20,555 bases of DNA, taken from the NCBI GenBank assembly GCA_021798415.1, contig JAJZGO010000017.1, positions 1 through 20,555 on the forward strand, read 5' to 3'. The DNA comes from Thermoplasmata archaeon (GTDB lineage: Archaea; Thermoplasmatota; Thermoplasmata; Lutacidiplasmatales; UBA184). The position numbers and the translations under genes were made by a program. Position 1 is the first letter of the stretch. The number at the start of each line of letters is the position of its first letter. Shown one piece after another: positions 6,827-14,073 of the stretch. A model generated the notes under the pieces. The model saw only the letters and a program-made list of their open reading frames with translations, made no database searches and was not told the DNA's origin.

Positions 6827-8821
6827 TCACGCTTCGGGCGCCTGGACGATCGGTCCGGCGACCGTCGGCGCCTCCGGGACGAGGGGCGAGACCGTGTGGC
6901 GGCGGGGCGCGCCGAACGGCCGGAACGGCCGTCCGTTGCCCGAGTAGAACTTCGAGAAGTACTCGACGAAGATCAGCCGCGCCCCCTGGATACCGGGCTC
7001 GAAGACGCCGAGGATCACGTTGAACGTCTGGCCGACCACGAGGATGACGAGCCCGGCGACGATCCCGACCGCCGTGCCGCCGTAGGCGAGCCCGCTGCCG
7101 ATCGTGTTGATCACGAGCGCGAGCACGACGCTCGCGAGCAGGATCCCGACGAGCCGCGTGTAGGAGAGGATGTGGCTCACGACCTCGATGAGCCCCATCA
7201 TGCCCATCTGGAGGCCTTCGCCCCCGACGAGGAGGACGAGCCCGCCGACCATGAGGCCGAGGTAGAGGTCGACCCACGGATTGCCGGGGATCTCGATCTG
7301 GCGGTGGATCAACGCGAGGCCGAAGAACGCGACCCCGAACGCGAACAGGATGCCGCCCACCTTGCCGAAGGCCGCGCGGAGGTGGTGGTGGAAGTACTCC
7401 TTGAGCACGCCGAATCCGAAGCCGAGGACGACCATCCCGAGCCCGACGTACCCCGCGAGGAGGAGGAGGGAGCCCACGTGGTGCAAGGGGTCGGCCGGTG
7501 TCGCGTAGCCGAACGCCGCGAGGACGGGGGCCCCGAAGAACGCGTCCGTGTAGAGGCCGATGGCGATCGCGAGGCCGCACCCGGGGAGGAGGGCGTACGC
7601 CAGCTGCTGCATCCCCTTCGGCCCCATGATCAGTTTCACGAAGTTGCGGCCGGCCTTCGGGAGGTAGCGCGCGCCGGGGAAGCCGCGGATCATCCAGACC
7701 GAGACGAGGAGGATGACGAGTCCATACCCCCAGTCGCCGAGCATGAACCCGAAGAAGATCGGGAAGGCGATCGAGAAGACGAGCGTCGGGTCCCACTCGG
7801 TCGCCTGGGGGAGCGAGTAGAACCGCACGAAGAACTCGAACCGGCGGACCCCGGCGGGGTTGTTCATCAGGGTCGGCGGCTCCTCGCGGGTCGGGACCTC
7901 GTAGAAGTACGTCCGACCGTCGGTCGCGCCGGTCACGACCGACTTCAAGCGCTCGACGTCGCGGCGCGGGACCCACGCCTCGAGCGCGAACGCCGTCGCG
8001 CTCGCGCCGAGCTTGGCGAGGACCTCGCTCTTGCGGTTCTCGATCTCGAGCGCCTCGTCGATCGCGGCCAGGGTCGGGTACCACTCGCGGGCGATCGCCT
8101 CGAGGCGGGCCGCGATCTCCCGGCGGCGGGCGACGATCTCGCCGACGCGCGTGCGCAAATCGGAGAGCTCCTCGGTCGCGGTGCGCGAGAGCGCCGGCAC
8201 CGCGGCGAGGCGGACGCCGCGGCTCTGGGCGATCCGGCCGAGCGCCTCGGCGCCGGCGGGCCGGGTGATGACGAGGAAGCGAACGGTCTCCCCGGCGGGC
8301 CCGCGCAAAAGCCGCGCGTCCGCCTCGGGGGGAAGCGCCGCCTCGAGCGCGGACAGCGACTCGGCGGACGTCTCACCGTAGAAGGTGAGGTAGCTCGCGG
8401 AGTGGAGGTACTCGAGGCGATCGGGGTAGAACGCGAGGTTCCCGAGGAGGTCGATCGTGTCGTCGTTCGCCTTCTTCTCGGTGAGGAGACGGTCGTCCTC
8501 TCGCTTCAGGTCGCCGACCTCGGCGTCGATCGGGATCGTCTCGGTCGCCGCGAGGATCTCGGAGAGGGAATCGAAGCGTCGGGGGACGGGGGGTCCGCCG
8601 CGGGGGAGCGCGCTCAAAAGGCCGCGAAAGCGCAACGTCTCGTCGCCGACCCGGCGCAAGGTCTCGGAACCTCGCTCGGGCGCGAGCAGCGCCATCGTCT
8701 CGGGACCGAGCGGCTCGACCTGGGCGACCCGCAGGTCGTGAAGGACCGTGAGGACCTTCTCCTCGTCGGCCCGCAGGCCGATGAGTCCGACCTTGGCCAT
8801 CCGGATCGGCCGTAGCGCCAT
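6827..8821 (-). CDS. atpI: A-type ATP synthase subunit I (membrane stator)
   Basis: Subunit I (a-subunit equivalent) carries the ion half channels and anchors the peripheral stalks. The 664-residue protein has a soluble N-terminal half (about 1-345, with a coiled coil near 215-275) and a C-terminal membrane half with about seven to eight helices from 345 to 625. The motif SYTRLVGI places the essential membrane arginine at R556; the helix 1 motif FGFMLGDWGYG (357-367) is also typical. The last 30 residues are a Pro/Arg-rich tail. The start at 8821 is backed by GGAGG seven bases upstream; an internal Met at residue 8 is a possible alternative. It is the last gene of the minus-strand ATP synthase unit, 42 bases after atpH. 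Confidence 0.95.
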   Translation of the reverse strand: MALRPIRMAKVGLIGLRADEEKVLTVLHDLRVAQVEPLGPETMALLAPERGSETLRRVGDETLRFRGLLSALPRGGPPVPRRFDSLSEILAATETIPIDAEVGDLKREDDRLLTEKKANDDTIDLLGNLAFYPDRLEYLHSASYLTFYGETSAESLSALEAALPPEADARLLRGPAGETVRFLVITRPAGAEALGRIAQSRGVRLAAVPALSRTATEELSDLRTRVGEIVARRREIAARLEAIAREWYPTLAAIDEALEIENRKSEVLAKLGASATAFALEAWVPRRDVERLKSVVTGATDGRTYFYEVPTREEPPTLMNNPAGVRRFEFFVRFYSLPQATEWDPTLVFSIAFPIFFGFMLGDWGYGLVILLVSVWMIRGFPGARYLPKAGRNFVKLIMGPKGMQQLAYALLPGCGLAIAIGLYTDAFFGAPVLAAFGYATPADPLHHVGSLLLLAGYVGLGMVVLGFGFGVLKEYFHHHLRAAFGKVGGILFAFGVAFFGLALIHRQIEIPGNPWVDLYLGLMVGGLVLLVGGEGLQMGMMGLIEVVSHILSYTRLVGILLASVVLALVINTIGSGLAYGGTAVGIVAGLVILVVGQTFNVILGVFEPGIQGARLIFVEYFSKFYSGNGRPFRPFGAPRRHTVSPLVPEAPTVAGPIVQAPEA

Positions 8822-8863
8822 CGGTTCCTCCGCCTTCTTGTCGTCTCGTCCGCGGTAGGTTCG

Positions 8864-9229
8864 TTACTCGCCCGCGAACCGCCCGAGCAGGGCGGCGAGG
8901 ATCTCGTCCTTGCGGTCGGCCGGGCGCTTGCCCGCTCCGTCGGCCGCGGACCGGGCCGCGCGCTCCCCGTCCGCGACGATCGCTCGGGCCTCGAGGTCGG
9001 CCATCGCGCGGGCGCTCTCGACCGCGCGCTGGCGCTCGGCGTCGGCGTTCGCGCGGGCGTCGACGATCGCGCGCTCCGTCGCCTCGCGGGCCGCCTTCAG
9101 CGTCGTGTCGGCGTTCGCGCGCGCGGCGGCGACCTTCGCGTCCCATTCGGCCTCGGCCGCCTTGATCCGCTTGAGGGCGTCGATCGTGGCGGCATCGGGA
9201 CCGGTCCGCTCCGCGATGGGGGTGCTCAT
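8864..9229 (-). CDS. atpH: A-type ATP synthase subunit H (peripheral stalk)
   Basis: A 121-residue, almost entirely helical, Ala/Arg/Glu-rich coiled coil beginning near residue 15 (IDALKRIKAAEAEWD), as expected of subunit H, which pairs with subunit E to form the peripheral stalks linking subunit I to the head. The final LAALLGRFAGE-like end is a typical amphipathic closing helix. Assignment rests on composition, length and position directly before atpI. The ATG overlaps the stop of the 41-residue membrane protein gene as ATGA and has AGGT-type spacing sequence before it. Confidence 0.85.
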   Translation of the reverse strand: MSTPIAERTGPDAATIDALKRIKAAEAEWDAKVAAARANADTTLKAAREATERAIVDARANADAERQRAVESARAMADLEARAIVADGERAARSAADGAGKRPADRKDEILAALLGRFAGE

Positions 9230-9351
9230 GGGGAACCTCCGTACACTCGGACGACCAGGTAGAGGAAGACGGCGAGCGCCGCGAGCTTGAGCGCCGCGCT
9301 CACGATCCAGACGGCGGTGAACCGCCGGACCGCGCTAGGCCGCGGCGACAC
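9226..9351 (-). CDS. Single-helix membrane protein between atpD and atpH (41 aa)
   Basis: This small frame fills the gap between atpD and atpH exactly. It starts at a GTG (9349-9351) inside the end of atpD, preceded by GGAGGG with about six bases spacing, and ends in a TGA that overlaps the ATG of atpH as ATGA. The product has a basic N-terminus (MSPRPSAVRRF), one membrane helix from about residue 12 to 34 (TAVWIVSAALKLAALAVFLY) and the tail RVYGGSP. The ribosome site, stop/start couplings and clean transmembrane pattern make it very likely a real gene. I know no such subunit in characterised A-type enzymes; it could be an accessory membrane subunit, an assembly factor or a small regulator of the ATP synthase. 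Confidence 0.72.
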   Translation of the reverse strand: MSPRPSAVRRFTAVWIVSAALKLAALAVFLYLVVRVYGGSP

Positions 9352-9979
9352 CTTCGCCCTCCTGTTCCATCTTCCGCTTCACGGTCTTCAGCATGCTGAA
9401 CGCGTCCCGCTCGAGCTCGTCGAAGCGGAACTTGATGTAGCGGACCGTCGCCTGGAGCCGCGGGATCAGGACGTTCTCGATCGCGCTCGCGCGGCGCTTG
9501 GTCTTCTCGATCTCCCTCAGGAGCCGACGCAACGCGTTCTCCTTCTCGGCGATGTCGAGGACGACCTGGTAGATCCCCTGGAAGTGGCGGATCGCCTCCT
9601 GCACGCTCGTCGGGAGGTCGAGGAGCGCGGCCGACTCGGTCGCGGTGTAGCCGCCCCGGTCGACGCGCGGGGTGCGAACGCCCATGACGTTCTTGGTCGA
9701 CACCCCGACCGGGCGGACGTCGGGCAAGAGCATCGAGATGTTCTCGAGGCGGGTCGGTCCCTCCATCATCTCGGCGTTGCGGATCGACTCGTAGCCGCGC
9801 GAGATCCGCGCGCGGAGGTCGCTGCGCAGGCGCAGCGCCTCGCGCGAGATGGAGAAGAATTCCGCGATCAGCGCCGAGCGCTTCAGCTTGAGCAGGTTGA
9901 GCCCCCGCTTCGCGACCGCGATGCGACGGCGCGTGCGCAAAAGTTCGAGTCGGGTCGGCCGGACGTTCTCGAGGGCCAC
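9335..9979 (-). CDS. atpD: A-type ATP synthase subunit D (central shaft)
   Basis: Subunit D is the rotating central shaft (gamma equivalent). The 214-residue protein starts VRPTRLELLRTRRRI, followed by RGLNLLKLKRSALIAEF, the well-known N-terminal helix of the family, and has the long C-terminal helix ENALRRLLREIEKTKRRASAIENVLIP that packs as an antiparallel coiled coil. The start is GTG at 9977-9979, with GGAGGAG a few bases upstream; the open frame extends further but overlaps atpB without support. It ends within the 41-residue membrane protein gene (17-base overlap). Confidence 0.95.
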   Translation of the reverse strand: MALENVRPTRLELLRTRRRIAVAKRGLNLLKLKRSALIAEFFSISREALRLRSDLRARISRGYESIRNAEMMEGPTRLENISMLLPDVRPVGVSTKNVMGVRTPRVDRGGYTATESAALLDLPTSVQEAIRHFQGIYQVVLDIAEKENALRRLLREIEKTKRRASAIENVLIPRLQATVRYIKFRFDELERDAFSMLKTVKRKMEQEGEGVAAA

Positions 9980-9999
9980 GGCGGATCTCCTCCGTCTCC

Positions 10000-11430
10000 C
10001 TAGCTCTCCGCGGGCGGAGGGTGGGCGCGGAACTTCTCGATGAACTCGGGACGGATCCGCTTGAGCTCGGAGTCGGGGAAGTCGGATAGGATGTCCCACG
10101 AGATCGCGAGGCTCTGATCGATCGTCCGGTCCTCGTCGGGCCGCTGGTTGACGAACTCCTTCTCGTAGCGGTCGGCGGCCCGCAGGTAGAGCCGGTCGGT
10201 CGCGCTGAGCGCCTCCTCGCCGACGATCGCGGAGAGGGCCCGCTGGTCCTTCCCCGTCGCGTAGGCGGCGAACAGCTGGTCGGAGACGCCGCGGTGGTCC
10301 TCCCGCGTGCGGCCCTTGCCGATCCCGAGGCCCATCAGGCGCGAGAGGCTCGGCAGGACGTCGATCGGCGGGTAGATCCCCTTGCGCTGGAGTTCGCGGC
10401 TCACGTAGACCTGCCCCTCGGTGATGTAGCCGGTGAGGTCCGGGATCGGGTGCGTGACGTCGTCCGCCGGCATCGTCAGGATCGGCAGCTGGGTGATCGA
10501 CCCCTTGCGGCCGCGGATCTTTCCGGCCCGTTCGTAGATCGTCGCGAGGTCGGTGTAGAGATACCCCGGGTAGCCGCGGCGGCCCGGGACCTCCTCGCGC
10601 GCCGCGGAGACCTCGCGGAGCGCCTCGCAGTAGCTCGTCATGTCGGTGAGGACGACCAGGACGTGGAGGTCCTTCTCGTAGGCGAGGTACTCGGCCGCGG
10701 TGAGCGCCATGCGCGGCGTCACGACGCGCTCCATCGACGGGTCCGAGGAGAGGTTCAGGAAGACGACCGCGCGCTCGAGCGCCCCGGTCGATTCGAACTC
10801 CCTCAGGAAATAGTTCGCCTCCTCGCTCGTGATCCCCATCGCGGCGAAGACGACCGCGAACCCTTCGGAGGAGTCTCGGAGCTTCGCCTGACGCACGATC
10901 TGGGCGGCGATCTGGTTGTGCGGCAGCCCCGCCGCCGAGAAGATCGGGAGCTTCTGGCCGCGGACGAGGGTGTTGTTGACGTCGATCGTCGAGATCCCCG
11001 TCTGAATGAACTCGCTCGGCTCCTCGCGCGAGTACGGGTTCATCGCGTTCCCGACGATCTCGAGCCGGGTCTCGCTCACGATCTTCGGTCCGCCGTCGCG
11101 GGGTTCCCCCAGTCCGTTGAAGACGCGGCCGAGCAGCTCGTCGGAGACGTTCAGGGTCGCGACCTCGCCGAGGAACTTCACGCTCGTCTCTTCGACGTTG
11201 ATCCCCATCGTGGGGCCGAAGACCTGGACGATCGCGAGGCCCCGGCGGGAATCGAGGACCTGGCCCTGGCGGCGCTCGCCGTTCGGAAGCGCGATCTCGA
11301 CGATCTCGCCGTAGGCGGCGTTCGCGACGTCGCGCACGAACAAGAGGGGACCCGAGACCCGGTCGATCGTCCGGTAGTCGACCGGAACGTCGGGGGACCC
11401 CTTCGGTGCGGCCGCGCCCTTCGCGGCCAT
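10000..11430 (-). CDS. atpB: A-type ATP synthase subunit B (regulatory nucleotide-binding subunit)
   Basis: Non-catalytic subunit that alternates with A in the hexameric head. The 476-residue protein has a beta-barrel start (YRTIDRVSGPLLFV), the degenerate P-loop FSAAGLPHNQIA at 164-175 in place of GxxxxGKT, and the conserved VFAAMGITSEEANYF, SDPSMERVVTPRMAL and GRKGSITQLPILTMP segments. No intein is present. The ATG at 11430 shares one base with the TGA of atpA (TGATG), so translation is coupled. The first 15 residues are Ala/Lys/Pro rich and variable. The stop is 20 bases before atpD. Confidence 0.97.
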   Translation of the reverse strand: MAAKGAAAPKGSPDVPVDYRTIDRVSGPLLFVRDVANAAYGEIVEIALPNGERRQGQVLDSRRGLAIVQVFGPTMGINVEETSVKFLGEVATLNVSDELLGRVFNGLGEPRDGGPKIVSETRLEIVGNAMNPYSREEPSEFIQTGISTIDVNNTLVRGQKLPIFSAAGLPHNQIAAQIVRQAKLRDSSEGFAVVFAAMGITSEEANYFLREFESTGALERAVVFLNLSSDPSMERVVTPRMALTAAEYLAYEKDLHVLVVLTDMTSYCEALREVSAAREEVPGRRGYPGYLYTDLATIYERAGKIRGRKGSITQLPILTMPADDVTHPIPDLTGYITEGQVYVSRELQRKGIYPPIDVLPSLSRLMGLGIGKGRTREDHRGVSDQLFAAYATGKDQRALSAIVGEEALSATDRLYLRAADRYEKEFVNQRPDEDRTIDQSLAISWDILSDFPDSELKRIRPEFIEKFRAHPPPAES

Positions 11431-13184
11431 CAGCTCCCTCCGACCGACGCGACGGCCTGGGCCATCTCGAGCGCGAGGGCGTCGAACTGGGTCGCGGCCT
11501 CGGCCTCGGGGATCCACTTCATCCGGGAGAGCTTCGTGCGAACCGGCAGCTTCTGCAGCTGGGCGACGGTCGCTCCTTTCGAGATCGCGTCCTGCTCCCG
11601 GTCGCCGAAGGCCAGGATCGCGCCGAGCATCCGGACCTGCTTCTGGATCGAGGTGTAGGTGTCGACCTCGTCGTACGCGCTCTGCTGGAGGTAGTCCTCC
11701 CGGATCATGCGGGCGACATCGAGCGTCGCCTTCTCCCGCTCGGGGAGGGCATCGACCCCCACGAGCTGGACGATCTCCTGGAGCTCGGCCTCCTTTTGGA
11801 GGATCTCGAGCGCGCGCTGGCGGAACGAGACGAACTCGTTCGAGAGCTCCTTGCGGTACCAGGGCTCGAGGTCGTTCAGGTAGAGCGAGTAGCTCTGCAG
11901 CCAGTTGATCGAGGGGAAGTGCCGCCGCGACGCGAGCGAGGCGTCGAGCGCCCAGAAGACGCGCGCGGACCTCAGGGTGTTCTGGCTCACCGGCTCGGAG
12001 GTGTCGCCGCCGGGCGGCGAGACCGCCCCGACGACCGTGACCGACCCCGTTCGTCCCTCGGGCGAGAGCGTCACGACCCGACCGGCGCGCTCGTAGAACT
12101 CGGCGATGCGTCGGCCGAGGTAGGCCGGATACCCTTCCTCGCCCGGCATCTCCTCGAGGCGTCCGGAGATCTCGCGCATCGCCTCGGCCCACCGGCTCGT
12201 CGAGTCGGCCATCAGCGCGACGTCGTAGCCCATGTCGCGGTAGTACTCCGCGATCGTGATCCCGGTGTAGACGCTCGCCTCGCGGGCCGCGACCGGCATG
12301 TTCGACGTGTTCGCGATGAGGATCGTCCGCTCCATGAGCGGGCGCTTCGACTTCGGGTCCTGGAGGCTCGGGAACGTCGCGAGCACCTCGGTCATCTCGT
12401 TGCCGCGCTCCCCGCAGCCGACGTAGACGACGATGTCGGAGTCGGCCCACTTCGCGAGCTGCTGTTGAATGACCGTCTTGCCGGAACCGAACGGTCCCGG
12501 GATGCACGCGGTGCCGCCCTTCGCGACGGGGAAGAACGAGTCGATGACCCGCTGGCCCGTCACGAGCGGGACGTCGGGCGGAAGCTTCTGGGCGACCGGC
12601 CGGGGGACGCGCACGACCCACTTCTGCGACAGGAAGACCGGGACCGGGCCGGCCGCCGTGGAGACCGTGCCGATCGGGTCGCGGACGGTGTACGAGCCGC
12701 TCGCGAGCTTCGTCAGGGTCCCCCGGACCCCCGGCGGCACCATGATCTTGTGCAGGATGAGCGGGGTCTCCTGGACGGTCCCCAGGATCGTCCCGGGGAG
12801 GACCTCGCTGCCGACCTTCGCGACCGAGGTGAACTCCCAGCGGGTCGTCTCGTTGAGCGGCGCCGCGACGAACCCTCGCGTGATGAAGTCCCCGACGCTC
12901 TTCTGGATCACGTCGAGCGGGCGCTGGACGCCGTCGTAGATCGACTTCAGAAGGCCCGGGCCGAGCTCGACGCTGAGCGCCTGGCCGGTGTTCTCGACGC
13001 GGTCGCCCGGGCGGATCCCGGTCGTGTCCTCGTAGACCTGGACGGTCGCGGTGCCCCCGACCAGGCGGATGATCTCTCCGACGAGTCCGAGCTCTCCCAC
13101 CCGGACGACATCGTACATCTTCGCGTTGGCGAGGCCCTCGGCGATGACGACCGGTCCGGAAACGCGTGCGATAACCCCTGGCAT
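11430..13184 (-). CDS. atpA: A-type ATP synthase subunit A (catalytic)
   Basis: Catalytic subunit of the A-type ATP synthase. The 584 residues start with the beta-barrel GVIARVSGPVV, contain the non-homologous insert around residues 115-185 (TTRWEF, PPGVRGTL), the Walker A motif GPFGSGKT at 230-237 (K236), the VYVGCGERGNEM segment with the catalytic glutamate, the LMADSTSRWAEAMREISGRLEEMPGEEGYP region and the SPPGGDTSEPVSQNT loop. The length is normal, so the intein found at this P-loop in some archaea is absent. The ATG is preceded by GGAGGAGA, 10 bases after atpF. Confidence 0.98.
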   Translation of the reverse strand: MPGVIARVSGPVVIAEGLANAKMYDVVRVGELGLVGEIIRLVGGTATVQVYEDTTGIRPGDRVENTGQALSVELGPGLLKSIYDGVQRPLDVIQKSVGDFITRGFVAAPLNETTRWEFTSVAKVGSEVLPGTILGTVQETPLILHKIMVPPGVRGTLTKLASGSYTVRDPIGTVSTAAGPVPVFLSQKWVVRVPRPVAQKLPPDVPLVTGQRVIDSFFPVAKGGTACIPGPFGSGKTVIQQQLAKWADSDIVVYVGCGERGNEMTEVLATFPSLQDPKSKRPLMERTILIANTSNMPVAAREASVYTGITIAEYYRDMGYDVALMADSTSRWAEAMREISGRLEEMPGEEGYPAYLGRRIAEFYERAGRVVTLSPEGRTGSVTVVGAVSPPGGDTSEPVSQNTLRSARVFWALDASLASRRHFPSINWLQSYSLYLNDLEPWYRKELSNEFVSFRQRALEILQKEAELQEIVQLVGVDALPEREKATLDVARMIREDYLQQSAYDEVDTYTSIQKQVRMLGAILAFGDREQDAISKGATVAQLQKLPVRTKLSRMKWIPEAEAATQFDALALEMAQAVASVGGS

Positions 13185-13194
13185 CTTCTCCTCC

Positions 13195-13533
13195 CTACGA
13201 CGGAACGGAAAGCGTGACCCCGAGCACCCGCTTCGCGAGCGCGTTGATGCTCTCGACCTCGAACTCGCCGGCGGGGGTGGGGACGAAGACGGTGAGCGGA
13301 CGCAGGGAGGCGTCGGCGTTCGCCCTCTGGGACTCGGACAGACGGGCGCGGATCGACTGGCTCGCGATCACCAGGCTGTGGCGTCCCTCGCCCATCACGC
13401 GCTGAAACTCTGCGACCGAGGTCTCGGGCGTCACCTCGATCACGTCCTTGAGGCCGATCAGGCGGAACCCGATCGCGAGCTCGCGCTCCCCGAGCACGAC
13501 GGTGGAACCGGGGCCCCTCGGCGGTTCGGGCAC
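13195..13533 (-). CDS. atpF: A-type ATP synthase subunit F (central shaft, regulatory)
   Basis: Subunit F binds the D shaft. The 112-residue protein has a Rossmann-like core that is recognisable in LAIGFRLIGLKDVIEV near residues 19-34 (the usual start of subunit F), then the SLVIASQSIRARL strand-helix near 53-65. The C-terminus is longer than the core and ends LGVTLSVPS. The start is GTG at 13531-13533: a TATA box at 13558-13565 lies about 28 bases upstream, matching a leaderless transcript. It is the first gene of the F-A-B-D-membrane protein-H-I unit. Confidence 0.9.
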   Translation of the reverse strand: MPEPPRGPGSTVVLGERELAIGFRLIGLKDVIEVTPETSVAEFQRVMGEGRHSLVIASQSIRARLSESQRANADASLRPLTVFVPTPAGEFEVESINALAKRVLGVTLSVPS

Positions 13534-13557
13534 GACGCCGTCGGCGGGGTTCCGGCC

Positions 13558-13565
13558 TATTTAAC
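13558..13565 (-). promoter_or_regulatory. TATA box of the atpF-A-B-D-(41 aa)-H-I unit
   Basis: The minus strand reads GTTAAATA, centred about 28 bases before the GTG of atpF. It drives the longest transcription unit in the window and predicts a leaderless mRNA with a GTG start. Confidence 0.65.
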
Positions 13566-13589
13566 GCCTGCCCCGATAGCGGCGGCGAC

Positions 13590-13621
13590 CGGCGCCGGGA
13601 GCGCCGTACGCCCTCGGGCGG
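13590..13621 (-). terminator. Two GC-rich hairpins after the ferredoxin gene
   Basis: CGGCGC at 13590-13595 pairs with GCGCCG at 13601-13606 over a 5-base loop, and CGCCC/GGGCG at 13610-13621 is a second short inverted repeat. They lie between the ferredoxin stop at 13626 and the atpF promoter. No T run follows, so a terminator role is only suggested by position. Confidence 0.3.
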
Positions 13622-13625
13622 ACGG

Positions 13626-13904
13626 TCACTTGTAGACCGAGTTGTGGACGTTCCCTTCGTCGTCCGTGATCAGGATGCATTCCCCTTCGCACTCGAAGAG
13701 GCAGGCCTCGCAGACGATGCAGTCGGGGCCGTGCACGGAGACCGACTTCTCGCCCCGGAACTGGAACTTCGCGCCGACGGCGGGGTCATCGACCAGGTCG
13801 GGGAACTGGTCGCGCGGCTTGAGCTCGAAAACGTTCACCGGGCAGACGTCCCGGCAGTGGGCGCAACCGGTGCACTTGGCGAGGTCGATGTCGACGAGGA
13901 CCAT
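13626..13904 (-). CDS. Ferredoxin with two [4Fe-4S] clusters
   Basis: Small cytoplasmic electron carrier of 92 residues. Two cluster motifs are complete: C11-x2-C14-x2-C17-x3-CP (C21) and C62-x2-C65-x2-C68-x3-C72. About 40 residues separate them, longer than in the smallest clostridial ferredoxins, as in the ferredoxin-like FixX/archaeal types. The second motif lacks the usual proline after its last Cys and has an extra Cys at 76 (ECEGEC). The ATG at 13904 follows a TATA element at 13937-13946 with a leader of about 11 bases. It is a single-gene unit divergent from the HEAT-repeat gene; the redox partner is not in the window. Confidence 0.92.
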   Translation of the reverse strand: MVLVDIDLAKCTGCAHCRDVCPVNVFELKPRDQFPDLVDDPAVGAKFQFRGEKSVSVHGPDCIVCEACLFECEGECILITDDEGNVHNSVYK

Positions 13905-13936
13905 CCGGACCGCCTCGCAACGAACTCATCGTCGAC

Positions 13937-13946
13937 CTCTATATGG
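13937..13946 (-). promoter_or_regulatory. TATA box of the ferredoxin gene
   Basis: The minus strand reads CCATATAGAG, centred about 38 bases before the ATG at 13904. The element is nearly palindromic and could in principle also serve the divergent plus-strand HEAT-repeat gene, but that would give it a leader of about 100 bases. Confidence 0.6.
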
Positions 13947-14073
13947 CTTGCCGTCGGGCGGCGGAGGGGGAACGGCGCCCGGAACGGCGACCGAGCCCGC
14001 CCGGAGCCGAGGGGCTCGCCTGCCGGGAGATGTCGTGCGCGAGCGCTTTGCCTCGCGAGGGCTGGGGAGGCGC

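Noticed and set aside
6896..8815. 639-codon plus-strand frame over atpI
   Set aside because: Antisense shadow of atpI; highly charged, low-complexity translation.
11430..13184. Intein in atpA at the P-loop
   Set aside because: The gene is of normal length and the GPFGSGKT motif is uninterrupted.
10294..13217. Long plus-strand open frames antisense to atpA and atpB
   Set aside because: They arise because G/C-ending codons leave no stops in the opposite frame. Translations are Arg/Asp/Leu-rich with no domain, while the minus strand encodes well-known subunits.
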